This document shows positions 19,126-28,800 of a stretch of DNA of 64,000 nt, piece after piece. The first letter of the stretch is position 1; every line of letters begins with the position of its first letter. The position numbers and the translations under genes were made by a program. This stretch comes from Planctomycetota bacterium (GTDB taxonomy: Bacteria; Planctomycetota; Planctomycetia; Planctomycetales; Planctomycetaceae), in assembly GCA_003388505.1 (NCBI GenBank), contig QQVO01000004.1, forward strand, positions 181,668 to 245,667, written 5' to 3'. The notes under the pieces were generated by a model. The model searched no databases. It saw only the letters and a program-made list of their open reading frames with translations, and was not told where the DNA came from.

Positions 19126-19824
19126 ATGCCGAACTCATCCCACATCGTCGCCATCGGGGGGCTCCCGGTCGACGTCGACCACTCGGCACTCCTCCGCTAC
19201 CTCCTCGACCTGACCGGCCGCTCGAAACCATCGGTCGGATTCATCGCCACCGCCAGCGGCGACAATCCCGCCTACATCGATCGCTTTCACACGCGGTTTG
19301 CCGGATTGGACTGCGTTCCTTCGCATCTCCCGCTCTTCGGTCGGACGCCGCCCATCGATGAGTACCTCCAGCAGCACGACCTGTTGCTCATCGGCGGCGG
19401 AAACACAAAGAGCATGCTGGCCGCGTGGAACGACTGGGACCTGCCCGAACTCCTGCACGATGCGTGGGAGCGTGGCACCGTCCTTGCCGGCTGGAGCGCC
19501 GGCGCGATCTGCTGGTTCGAACAGGGAGTCACCGACTCGTTCGCAGACCGGCTCGAATCGCTGGACTGCCTCGGCTTCCTCGACGGCAGTTGCTGCCCCC
19601 ATTACACCCGCGAGGCCGATCGCCGGCCCGCCTACCATCGACTCCTGAGCACCGCCCGCATCGCCCCCGGCTACGCAATCGACGACGGCGCCGCCCTCCA
19701 CTTCCAGGGCGATCAACCCGCAACCGTTCTCGCCCCCTCCGGCACCGCAGGCGTCCACCGGGTATTCCTTGAAGACGACACAGTCATCGAGGAACCCGCC
19801 AACCTGGAGCGAATCGACGTGTAA
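19126..19824 (+). CDS. Peptidase E-like protein (S51 family)
   Basis: The 232-residue product resembles aspartyl dipeptidase PepE and cyanophycinase relatives. It has IGGGNTKSMLAAW near residues 88-100 and the nucleophile elbow LAGWSAGAICWF near residues 120-132, where Ser is the S51 catalytic residue. A histidine follows in CCPHYTREADRRPAY. By family it is a cytoplasmic serine peptidase that removes N-terminal Asp dipeptides; substrate range here is inferred. The start ATG has no clear ribosome site. The preceding 270 bases are shared with the divergently oriented kinase gene. Confidence 0.85.
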   Translation: MPNSSHIVAIGGLPVDVDHSALLRYLLDLTGRSKPSVGFIATASGDNPAYIDRFHTRFAGLDCVPSHLPLFGRTPPIDEYLQQHDLLLIGGGNTKSMLAAWNDWDLPELLHDAWERGTVLAGWSAGAICWFEQGVTDSFADRLESLDCLGFLDGSCCPHYTREADRRPAYHRLLSTARIAPGYAIDDGAALHFQGDQPATVLAPSGTAGVHRVFLEDDTVIEEPANLERIDV

Positions 19825-19950
19825 TCTGCAAGCTGCAACCCGCACACCGGTGATCAGCAGCACCGGCCCGGAGAACCAGTTAGACTGGCAGTTGCTCTGG
19901 TTTCGGGCGAGACTGCCCATCGGTGAGTTGTTAAGAGCGAAAGCATCGAA

Positions 19951-21123
19951 ATGCATTGGCGCTCATTCGGTCGCACAATTCTGTTTGCCGCTTGCGGCGC
20001 GGCGCCGGGTGTTGTGATTGCATGGATCGCTCGTCCCCAAACCGGATTAGCTGTCGCCATTCTCGGCGCAATCATCGGTGCATTGCGCAGCATCAAAGGC
20101 GTGTCGCTCAAACGAGCCGGACTCCATGCCCTCGGCGGGGTTGTTGGTGGCGTTCCAGGCGCTGAGAAAGTGATTGATGACGCTGCTGACGCCGTTGGCG
20201 CAGGACGGGAACCTCCCCCCGATCCGCTAATGAACTGGGTCGCACCGGCCGGCCACAAACGCCGCAATGGATGGATGATGTGGCTGGGACTGTCACTCGG
20301 TGCCGTATCAGCCGCGATTGTTGGTCTCTACGACGCGATTCAACTCGCGCAGGGCGATGAAGCGTTCGTATTGCCTCTCGCGCTCGGCGACGGTTCTCGG
20401 GGCAGTGACGTGTTGTTGCTGATTCTGGGTTGGAGCATCTGGGGAGGTGCCGTCGGGGCAATCTGTGCCTCCGCTGGCTACCGTCGTCCCGTGCTGCTTT
20501 CTGGATTGGTGATGTCGGCCTTTGGAGGTCTGATTGCGCTGTCTGCAATCCGCACGGATACGGAGGTCGTATGGCGGCTGATCACATACTTCTCGACCGG
20601 GGGACTTGGCTTCGCAATCTTGATTCTGGTTGTTGACGACGTGGGGTGCTGGTGGGACGCTCCGCGACGATGTACGATTCCGAAGCGCCGTCGCCGCAGA
20701 TTCAGTTCAATTCTGAGATCGTTTCGATTCTTGTCTCACCCCGCCTGGCGCTTCGTAGGAGCGACGTTGGTGTTGCTCGTCCTGATGCTTCGATTCGTCA
20801 GTCGATCGCGCGACGTGCCCGAATATGCACGCCCGCAGGAGCCGCTCATTCAGGAAGACGTCGACGGTTGGGAACGCTCACTCCGAAATGTGGACGAAGA
20901 AACGAAGAACACCGCCGCGTACCGCACGACTTTGATGCTGCTCGGAACCGATGAGTCTGAGTTGGCCGCCGACGCCCACGACGAAGAAGGGGACGCCTCG
21001 CTTTCGGGTTCCGCCGCTGACGAACTCGAGGCGGCGAACCCCCGCGAGTCTGATACTACTCCGGCGTCTCCTGACCAAACGCCAGCTTCATCTGCCGATC
21101 GTCCTTCCGCTGAAACTCCTTGA
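19951..21123 (+). CDS. Multi-pass membrane protein of unknown function
   Basis: The 390-residue product has about seven to eight hydrophobic segments in residues 1-275, including ILFAACGAAPGVVIAWIA, TGLAVAILGAIIGAL, LGLSLGAVSAAIVGLY, LLLILGWSIWGGAVGAICA and VGATLVLLVLMLRFV. A basic loop (RRCTIPKRRRRRF) lies near residue 245 and an acidic, Ser/Ala/Pro-rich tail of about 100 residues follows. No family recognised. Base use is more AT-rich in places (48-50 percent G+C lines) than neighbouring genes. Its final 68 bases overlap the 3' end of dcd on the other strand, so the last 23 codons are also antisense dcd. Confidence 0.7.
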   Translation: MHWRSFGRTILFAACGAAPGVVIAWIARPQTGLAVAILGAIIGALRSIKGVSLKRAGLHALGGVVGGVPGAEKVIDDAADAVGAGREPPPDPLMNWVAPAGHKRRNGWMMWLGLSLGAVSAAIVGLYDAIQLAQGDEAFVLPLALGDGSRGSDVLLLILGWSIWGGAVGAICASAGYRRPVLLSGLVMSAFGGLIALSAIRTDTEVVWRLITYFSTGGLGFAILILVVDDVGCWWDAPRRCTIPKRRRRRFSSILRSFRFLSHPAWRFVGATLVLLVLMLRFVSRSRDVPEYARPQEPLIQEDVDGWERSLRNVDEETKNTAAYRTTLMLLGTDESELAADAHDEEGDASLSGSAADELEAANPRESDTTPASPDQTPASSADRPSAETP

Positions 21124-21625
21124 ACAGCAGGCTTGGCTGGATGTCGCGGTTGTGCTGGTACTTGTCGCTCGCGTACTCCTGCACCTCTCCGTCCAGCGTG
21201 TGGTAGAAGATCTGCGCAATCTCCACACCGGCGTAAATTCGGATCGGCTGCACTGCGAACATCTCGAGCGTCCAGTAGCCGGCAAAACCGACGTCCCCGA
21301 ATCCCGCCGTCACGTGGACAAACAGCCCCAACCGCCCGATCGACGAGCGACCCTCCAGCATCGGCACGAGGTTGTGCGTCTCCGTCCGCTCCAGTGTTCG
21401 CCCGAGATAGAGCTGGTTCGGGCTCAGCACCAGCCCTTCCGGAGGAATCTCGTAACGGCGAAACCGGTTGGGCCGCGCCATGTCCAGCACGATCTCCTCG
21501 TAGACAAGCAATTCCTTGTGCAGCCGGAGATTGTAGCTGTTCGGGTTGAGCTGAGACTCTTCAAACGGATCGATGATGATGTCCGAGTCGAGCCGCTCGC
21601 GGATCTGGCTGCCCGTAAGAATCAT
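21056..21625 (-). CDS. dcd: dCTP deaminase
   Basis: Deaminates dCTP to dUTP (or dUMP in bifunctional members) for thymidylate synthesis. The 189-residue length is normal. Signatures are MILTGSQIRERL at the start, QLNPNSYNLRL near residues 25-35, EGRSSIGRLGLFVHVTAGFGD near 90-110 and GYWTLEMF, which holds the catalytic glutamate. The start at 21625 is chosen because the family N terminus begins there; the longer frame adds 23 unrelated residues. nth lies 91 bases upstream on the same strand, a plausible DNA-maintenance operon. It overlaps the 3' end of the membrane protein gene convergently. Confidence 0.93.
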   Translation of the reverse strand: MILTGSQIRERLDSDIIIDPFEESQLNPNSYNLRLHKELLVYEEIVLDMARPNRFRRYEIPPEGLVLSPNQLYLGRTLERTETHNLVPMLEGRSSIGRLGLFVHVTAGFGDVGFAGYWTLEMFAVQPIRIYAGVEIAQIFYHTLDGEVQEYASDKYQHNRDIQPSLLFKEFQRKDDRQMKLAFGQETPE

Positions 21626-21716
21626 GAAGAGCGCGCCTGAGAAATGAAAACCGGCCACTCGCGAAAAGGTAGACGGACCGATCCCCCCGTGCAACAGTCG
21701 AGTCCCCGCGCTTCCC

Positions 21717-22379
21717 TCACTCGGCCCCGAGGTCCGGCAGCCCGGCCCGTTCGCACACCGCCAACAGCGGACATTCCACGCACTTCGGACGCCGTGCGAT
21801 GCAGATCCGCCGGCCGTGATGAATCAAGCGGTGCGAGAAATTGATCCACTCCTTCTTCGGCAACAATTCCATCAGATCCCGTTCAATCGCCTCGGCGGAC
21901 TTGCCTGTCGTCAGACCGAGCAGCTTCGAAATCCGCGTTACGTGCGTGTCGACCACAACGCCCGTCGGAACGCCGAACGCCGTCCCCATCACAACGTTCG
22001 CCGTCTTCCGTCCCACTCCCGGCAGCTTGACCAGAGCGTCCAGGTCTTGCGGCAACTCGCCGCCATGCTCTCCGGCGACCGCTTTCGCCATGCCGATCAG
22101 GTTCTTCGCCTTGTTGCGGAAAAAACCGGTCGATTGGATGATCTTCTCCACGGAAGTTTGTCGTGCCGCGGCCAGTTTTTCCGGCGTGGGGTATTTTTCA
22201 AACAACAGCGGCGTCACGATGTTCACACGCTCATCCGTGCATTGCGCAGAGAGGATCGTCGCGCACAATAATTGAAACGGATCGTCATGCCGCAGCGCGC
22301 ATTCCGCTTCCGGATACGCTTTCTTGAGTCGACGAACAATCTGGCCTGCTCGTTTCCGTTGTTCGCTCTGATCCGCCAC
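21717..22379 (-). CDS. nth: Endonuclease III
   Basis: DNA glycosylase/AP lyase that removes oxidised pyrimidines. The 220-residue product has the helix-hairpin-helix LPGVGRKTA with catalytic Lys125, the catalytic Asp144 in VVVDTHVTR, and the 4Fe-4S ligands Cys193, Cys200, Cys203 and Cys209 in the exact C-x6-C-x2-C-x5-C spacing. The start is GTG. It is followed by dcd after 91 bases on the same strand. Confidence 0.97.
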   Translation of the reverse strand: MADQSEQRKRAGQIVRRLKKAYPEAECALRHDDPFQLLCATILSAQCTDERVNIVTPLLFEKYPTPEKLAAARQTSVEKIIQSTGFFRNKAKNLIGMAKAVAGEHGGELPQDLDALVKLPGVGRKTANVVMGTAFGVPTGVVVDTHVTRISKLLGLTTGKSAEAIERDLMELLPKKEWINFSHRLIHHGRRICIARRPKCVECPLLAVCERAGLPDLGAE

Positions 22380-22552
22380 GCTTCAAGAATCCCGCTCAAT
22401 TTCGATCTCGCGCCGGATCGGTGTTGGACGCTGCTCAACAGGCCGCGCTAGAATCGATCCGAGTCACAGGTCCGGCATCGTAGCCGACCAATCGTTCATT
22501 GAAAAAGCAGCTTCGCACGAAGCTCCCGGCCGGATACCCGACAAGCTCGCCG

Positions 22553-22930
22553 ATGGAACGGATCGATCCCCGCCTTCTGGAAGGTGTCCGGCTGTTTAAC
22601 GAACAGGAGTTCTTCCCCTGCCACGACGTCCTCGAAGACCTCTGGGGCGAAACGCTGGGAGAGAAGCGGGATTTTTATCAGGGACTCATTCACGCTGCCG
22701 TGGCATTGTTTCATTTCGGGGAAGGCAATCTCGGCGGCGCACGAAAGATGTACGGTTCGGCCTGCAGATACCTGGAGCCTTTTCGTCCCGTTTGTGAGTC
22801 GATCCATCTCGAACGGTTCCTGACCGACCTGCATCGATGTTTCGAGGAACTGGCCGCCCCGCATGAAAGCTATCCCGCCGGCCTCACCCTCAACGAATCA
22901 CTCATTCCCCGCATCGAGCGCGTGACCTGA
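22553..22930 (+). CDS. DUF309 domain protein
   Basis: The 125-residue product has the DUF309 pattern: LFNEQEFFPCHDVLEDLWG near residues 14-32 and REFYQGLIHAAVALFHF-like sequence (actual DFYQGLIHAAVALFHF) near 43-58, followed by a helical C terminus. The conserved His, Glu and Trp of the first helix are all present. No biochemical role is established for the family. The ATG at 22553 gives the family's usual length. A TTG at 22499 would extend it by 18 residues, and neither has a good ribosome site. Confidence 0.85.
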   Translation: MERIDPRLLEGVRLFNEQEFFPCHDVLEDLWGETLGEKRDFYQGLIHAAVALFHFGEGNLGGARKMYGSACRYLEPFRPVCESIHLERFLTDLHRCFEELAAPHESYPAGLTLNESLIPRIERVT

Positions 22931-23018
22931 CTCCCCGAACGACCGGACAACTCCACCCGCGATCGCGACTGCAAACGACACTCACCCCCGACGAGCAACC
23001 TGTTTCAACAGGCATCCG

Positions 23019-23723
23019 ATGAACCACAACCTGCAACTTCAAGCGAACCCGGCGCAGTTCTCCGGCAGGCTGCTCCTTTACCCCGTCGCCGCTCCCGCGA
23101 TCTTTCCGCATGCGTCACAACTGCTGCACCTGCGGGCTTCGGACGCAGGTGAATTGATCACCGAGTCGATTCGCCGCAACAACCTCATCGCCGTCCCGCT
23201 GCTGCAAGCGGGCTGGGAACCGTTGACGAACTCCAGCCAGGCGCCGGTTCATGCGGTGGGATGCCTCTGCACGGTTGCGCTTCATGACCAGCTTCCCGAC
23301 GGACACTGCACCGTGCTCCTGCGCGGTTTGTCGCGCATTCGGATCGACTCGGAGTATGAATCCCCTCTGCCCTTCCGCGAGGCGCAGTGCGAGTCGCTGC
23401 CCGACCGCTATCCCCAGACGACCGTCATCGATCGATCTCACCGCCGGGCGGAACTGATCGACCTCGTGCACCAACTGCACAGAGAAATCCCTTACGCACC
23501 CGATGTCACGCGATACCTGGAGACTGAACTCTCGCTCGGGGCATTGTGCGACATCCTGGCCCACTCGCTGCAATTGCCCGCAGAGCCGGCGGCTGAACTG
23601 CTGCAGACGGTCGACGTCGACCAGCGCAGCGACCTGATTCTCGGCGAACTCCGCAGACAAGTCCGCCTCAGCCTCGACGGAGCGCTCTCCCGAGCGCCCC
23701 GGCTCGACTTCAGCCTCAATTGA
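23019..23723 (+). CDS. Lon N-terminal (substrate-binding) domain protein
   Basis: The 234-residue product has the LON/PUA-like N-terminal domain alone, without AAA or protease domains. RLLLYPVAAPAIFPHASQLLHL starts it, AVGCLCTVALHDQLPDGHCTVLLRGLSRIRI is the central strand region, and a helical C-terminal part follows. In the family such stand-alone proteins are called LON peptidase substrate-binding domain proteins; their function is unknown. It follows the DUF309 gene by 88 bases on the same strand, so the two may be one transcript. Confidence 0.85.
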   Translation: MNHNLQLQANPAQFSGRLLLYPVAAPAIFPHASQLLHLRASDAGELITESIRRNNLIAVPLLQAGWEPLTNSSQAPVHAVGCLCTVALHDQLPDGHCTVLLRGLSRIRIDSEYESPLPFREAQCESLPDRYPQTTVIDRSHRRAELIDLVHQLHREIPYAPDVTRYLETELSLGALCDILAHSLQLPAEPAAELLQTVDVDQRSDLILGELRRQVRLSLDGALSRAPRLDFSLN

Positions 23724-23751
23724 CCGCTCCGAACGGGCCCGCTCGAACGCT

Positions 23752-25377
23752 CTATCCGCCGTCAACGGCCCGCAGTCGCTCGTCCGCCAGATCCAGCCGG
23801 TACATGATCTGGTTGTAATCGTACCGCGGCGTCGGGTCTTCGGTCTCGGAAAACGTGTGGCTGAACGTTCCCTCAAAGTAGATCAGTCGGCCTTCTTCGG
23901 CGTCGAAGAATCTGTGATGGGCTGGGTTGTAGAATGAGTATCTGTCGTGACTCACGACCTTCACCGCCCTGTCCCAAGGCCCTTCCGGTCGATCCGCCTC
24001 TGCGTAATAGACCTCCCCCAGGAAAGACGACTCGCCGTAGCTCCTGGCCGCGATCATCACGTACCGCTCCCGATAACCGTTCCAGTGGACCGAACCATTG
24101 TGCAGCCGGATCGTCTTCCCATCACTGGCGTCAATCGTCTGGAGTCGCCCTTCCTCCTCCGCCATCGTTCCCGTTTGCATCAACGTCCGCTCCTGTTCCG
24201 GAGTTACCACCGCCGTATCAGGCCGCCACTCGTAGACGAGACGCCCCTCCCCGTCCCGCACGAATTCCGGATCTGATTCCGAGAGACTCGCACCCGCCTG
24301 CAGCGGCGTAAATCCCTCGTAACGGGCCGAATCAAGCACGTCGTCCCACCTCGCCCGCACTCGAATCAGCGGATACGCCGTCGCGAAATAGAAATACTCC
24401 TCGTCCCAATCTTCAGCCGCACGAAACGCATGCCCCTGCGGAAAGAGCCTCTCATCGTCCGCAAAACGGCGGACCGGCTCGAATCGTTCCGATTCGTCGT
24501 CGAAAACCGCTAATCCATGTTCGAGTCGCGTCCCGAGGTCCTTCATTCGCGAGTAATGACAAATCAGCCGTTCCTGTCCGTCATCGTCCTCCAGCGTCAT
24601 CAACGCATCGATCCAGACCATCCCTGGTCGACCCAACTCAAACATGGGCCGGCTGAAACCATCCTCACCGGTGAAGTAATTGAGGTTCACCCCGACGGAC
24701 GGATCAAGCCCACCGTTCGCAGGCAACTCGCTCACCGCCCCCGCCGTACCGAAGTGCCCCAGCGGATAGGCCAGGCGCGAAGTATCGCCCCAGAACCAGT
24801 AGAGCCTCTCGTGGTAGATGGCCGCCTGAACCGAGTCTTGTCCGGAAACTTGCGCATTGAGCAGTGGGCGTTCGATCGGCGGTTGATGCCCCAGCTTCAG
24901 CGAGTCCGCATAAATCCCGCTCCCGGTCACCCGGTACAACCGCTCTGCGATATTGACTCGCGACACCTCCAGTAAGGCGTCTCCCCCCGGCTCGACATCC
25001 AGCGCTCTCCCACGAAAACCGAACCCGTCCTTCGCGAATTCGTAACCGTGGCTGCTCACTGTGAAAAAGACTCGGGTCCCCAGCAGGTCCCCGTCATCCA
25101 CAACGACGAACCCGCTGCTGTCGGTCACATACCGCAAACTGTTTGTCGTTCGTAATTCCACGAGCGGCACGCCGCGTCCCGTTTCCGCATCGACAACCTG
25201 AATGCTGAAGGCGCGATTGTCGTCAACCTCAGCCGGAAACACCCAACCGGACGCACCGCACACACAGCAGAGCCCGACCAGAAACCCGAGCATCTGCCAA
25301 CGGAAATCCCTTCGACGGCGTGTCAGCCATCCGTGCAACGAAGCTCTCTCTCGTGTGTCGAAGTGATCCGGAATCAT
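23752..25377 (-). CDS. Exported propeller-like protein of unknown function
   Basis: The 541-residue product has a basic stretch before a hydrophobic segment (MLGFLVGLCCVCGASGW near residues 29-45), a signal peptide or anchor. A carboxypeptidase-regulatory-like beta-sandwich follows (VVDAETGRGVPLVELRTTNSLRYVTDSSG, residues 60-90). A longer domain with repeated Trp/Tyr/Asp motifs (YWFWGDTSRL, DPEFVRDGEGRLVYEW, RYVMIAARSYG, PEGPWDRAVKV) resembles the five-bladed propeller of GH43/GH117 or DUF4185 proteins. Carbohydrate binding or cleavage is inferred, not shown. The first Met is used; Met29 is possible. Confidence 0.7.
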   Translation of the reverse strand: MIPDHFDTRERASLHGWLTRRRRDFRWQMLGFLVGLCCVCGASGWVFPAEVDDNRAFSIQVVDAETGRGVPLVELRTTNSLRYVTDSSGFVVVDDGDLLGTRVFFTVSSHGYEFAKDGFGFRGRALDVEPGGDALLEVSRVNIAERLYRVTGSGIYADSLKLGHQPPIERPLLNAQVSGQDSVQAAIYHERLYWFWGDTSRLAYPLGHFGTAGAVSELPANGGLDPSVGVNLNYFTGEDGFSRPMFELGRPGMVWIDALMTLEDDDGQERLICHYSRMKDLGTRLEHGLAVFDDESERFEPVRRFADDERLFPQGHAFRAAEDWDEEYFYFATAYPLIRVRARWDDVLDSARYEGFTPLQAGASLSESDPEFVRDGEGRLVYEWRPDTAVVTPEQERTLMQTGTMAEEEGRLQTIDASDGKTIRLHNGSVHWNGYRERYVMIAARSYGESSFLGEVYYAEADRPEGPWDRAVKVVSHDRYSFYNPAHHRFFDAEEGRLIYFEGTFSHTFSETEDPTPRYDYNQIMYRLDLADERLRAVDGG

Positions 25378-25840
25378 GGCACCAGCTCGCAGCAGGAAAT
25401 GTCGATTAGAGCACTTTGCAGAACTCTGTTTGTGCTGAGGGGACAGGTTGGTTGGAGTTCGTTATCTCCGTCGAAGTGGCCGGTCGAGAGCCAAGGGGCC
25501 AGAATCGTTGACGCGTCGTTGGTTGAGTCTCTGGACTCTTGACTCTCAGCCCTCAGCTCATTTTCGGTGATGCATTCGCGAATCCAGTACGGATCGTTCT
25601 CGGGGCCACATACTGAACTGCCAAGCGCTCTAACGGCAACCTACCAGACGATACACGGCAATGCCCGCGCACCCGACGAATCCTCCCGGAACATGCTCCG
25701 ATCTCACGTCCCACCCCACTTGCACTTGTCCGCAAGCCACCCGTTTGCGGATAATATGGGCAGAGACCGATGCATGCGTTGCGTCGTTCCTCCACCCGCC
25801 CAACTACTCGCCCGGGCCGCGAGTCCCACCTGCACGCCAG
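25378..25840. other. Divergent intergenic region before the PSD1 gene
   Basis: The 463-base gap between the propeller-like gene and PSD1 contains a promoter-like site at 25726-25755 and a repeat-like AGAGCACTTTGCAGAACTCT near 25413. The longer upstream open frame that would extend PSD1 to 25661 lacks domain support because the signal peptide begins at 25841. Confidence 0.5.
25726..25755 (+). promoter_or_regulatory. Candidate PSD1 promoter with internal dyad
   Basis: TTGTCC (25726-25731) and GATAAT (25750-25755) are 18 bases apart. A perfect inverted repeat, TCCGCAA (25729-25735) and TTGCGGA (25745-25751), spans the region between the two boxes. The predicted transcript would start about 80 bases before the PSD1 ATG. 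A repressor or activator site is inference. Confidence 0.35.
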
Positions 25841-28800
25841 ATGATCTCACCATCCCGCTGCGCGACCGTTGCACTCTTGTTACTGTTCGCCCTTTCGCCG
25901 AAGGCGTCCCCGGCCGAAGATGCAACGAACGCTCCGCTGACGTTTGAAAAAGACATTCGCCCCATTCTGCGGGAGCACTGTTTCGACTGTCACGGCGCTA
26001 CCGAAGAGAAGGAAGCCGGACTCGATTTGAGGCTCGTCCGCTTCCAGCAGGCTGGCGGGGATTCCGGGCCCGCAATTGTTCCCGGCGACGCGGAAGGCAG
26101 TTTGTTTCTCCAGCGCATTCGTTCCGGCGAGATGCCGCCCGGCGAAGCCAAGGTCTCCGCTGAGGAGATTGCCCTCATCGAGCGCTGGATTTCAGTCGGC
26201 GCGCCGACCGCACGTCCCGAACCGGAAACGATTGGCCCCGGCGTCGGCGTCACGCCCGAAGACCGCGCCTGGTGGGCCTTCCAGCCCATTGCCCGGCCTG
26301 CTGTGCCGGAGACGGGCGATCCCTCTGTGCGGACGCCGATCGATGCTCTGCTCCGCGCCGCCATGCCGGACGGCCTGCACTTCTCCGAAGACGCCGACCG
26401 CCTCACGCTGCTCAAACGGGCCTGCTTCGACCTGACGGGGCTGCCTCCCTCTCAGGAGCTGAGAGAGCGATTCCTGGCCGATGAGTCCGCGAACGCCTAT
26501 CCGGCGCTGATCGAGGAACTTCTCGATTCGCCCCATTATGGCGAGCGCTGGGCCCGCCATTGGCTCGACGTCGCCGGTTATGCCGATTCCGAAGGCGCCA
26601 CCAACCAGGACGCCGTCCGCACCTGGGCCTACAAATACCGCGATTACGTCATCCGATCCTTCAACAGCGACAAGCCGTTCGATCGGTTCATTCACGAACA
26701 GTTGGCCGGCGACGAACTGGCCGGTCCGATTGAAGGAGACCTGACCGACGAACAGATCGAACTTCTGACCGCCACCGGGTTCCTCCGCATGGCGGCCGAC
26801 GGCACCGGCAGCGGCGACAACTCCCCCGAGGCCCGCAACCAGGTCATCGCCGACACCCTCAAGATCGTCAGCACTTCGCTGCTCGGGATGACGGTCGCCT
26901 GCGCACAGTGCCACGACCACCGCTACGACCCGATTCTGCAAACCGATTACTACGCACTCCGCGCCGTCTTCGAACCGGCCCTCGACTGGCAGAACTGGAA
27001 AACGCCGCAACAGCGCGTCGTGTCGCTTTACACCCAGGCCGACCGGCAGAAGGCGGCCGAAATTGAAGCGGAGGCCCAGAAAGTCGCCGCCGAACGCGCC
27101 GAGAAACAGGCCGTCTACATCGCCGAAGCGCTGGAAAAAGAACTCTCGAAGTATGAAGAGCCCCTCCGCGGCCAGCTAAAGACCGCCTACGAGACACCCG
27201 ACGCGGAACGAACCGACGAGCAGAAACAACTGCTCGCCCAGAACCCCAGCGTCAACATCAGCCCCGGCGTCCTCTACCAGTACAACCAGGCGGCCGCCGA
27301 CGAACTCAAGAAATACGACGAACGAATCGCCGAAATCCGCGCCGGCAAACCGGTCGAAGAGTTCATGCGCGTCCTCTCCGAACCCCCCGGCCACGTGCCC
27401 GAGACCAGGCTCTTTCATCGGGGAGACTACCGCCAGCCCACCGACACCGTCGCGCCCGCTGCACTCACGGTCACCAGTCCCGAAGGCGAACAGATCCAAT
27501 TCCGCGCCAACAGCGAGGAACTGCCGACGACCGGACGCCGGCTCGAATTCGCCCGCTGGCTCACCAGCCGCGACAATCCCCTCACGGCCCGGGTCATCGT
27601 CAACCGCATCTGGCTGCATCACTTCGGCCGCGGACTGGTCGAGACCCCCGCCGACTTCGGCCGCCTCGGGATGCCCCCCACCCATCCGGACCTGCTCGAC
27701 TGGCTCGCCGACGAATTCATCGCACAAGGCTGGAGTCTGAAGGAACTCCACCGGCAGATCATGCTCTCAACCGTCTACCGCCAGTCGTCCTACAGAGATC
27801 CTGAACAATCAGCAATCGACGCGGAGAACCACTCTTACTGGCGGCAGAACGTCACACGCCTCGACGCCGAAATCCTCACCGACCGTGTCCTCGCAACCAC
27901 CGGCGAACTCGATCCCACTCTCTACGGACCGCCCGTGAGCGTTATGGAGGACGACGCCGGACAGGTCATCGTCGACGGACAGAAACGCCGCAGCCTCTAC
28001 GTTCAACAGCGTCGCACCCAGCCGGTCGCGCTGCTCGAAACGTTCGATGCGCCCGTCATGCAGACGAACTGCGAATTGCGTCCTTCATCAACCGTCGCCA
28101 CGCAGTCGTTGATGTTGATGAACGGCCGGTTCCTGCTGGTCCAGTCCGCGAAACTCGCGACGCGGGCGCGGACGGAAACCGTGACGGAGTTGCCGGCGGA
28201 ACTCGCCGCGGTCGTCGGTTCATTTCCGGAACCGTTGCCGCCGCTGTGGCAGTTCGGGTACGGCGGTTTCGATCCGGAGTCGAACGCGACCTCGCGATTC
28301 ACTCCACTCCCCCACTGGACCGGTTCCGCCTGGCAGGGAGGCGGTGAACTTCCCGATCCGAAGCTCGGCTGGGTCATCCTGCACGCCAACGGCGGCCACA
28401 CCGGCGCAAACCCCGACTTCTGTGCCATTCGTCGCTGGACCGCTCCAGCTGACGGCATCCTCAAAGTCAACGGCACGTTGCACCATTCCAACGAAAACGG
28501 CGACGGAGTCCGCGGCAGGATCGTTGTCGCAGGCCAGGGTCTCGCCGGCGAATGGCCCGTCCAAAACAGCGAGGCCGCAACCGCCGTCGAGTCAATCAAT
28601 GTAAGTCGCGGAGACACGGTCGACTTCATCACCGACTGCCGTGAGCACGTCACATCCGACAGTTTCTCCTGGACGGTCGAACTGACGCTGACCGCAGACG
28701 ACACAACAATCGGAACCTGGAAATCGGACGCCGGTTTCCACGGCCCGACCGGTCCGCGCAAGCCGCTTCATCCCGGCGACGTCGTCCGCGCCTGGCAGTT

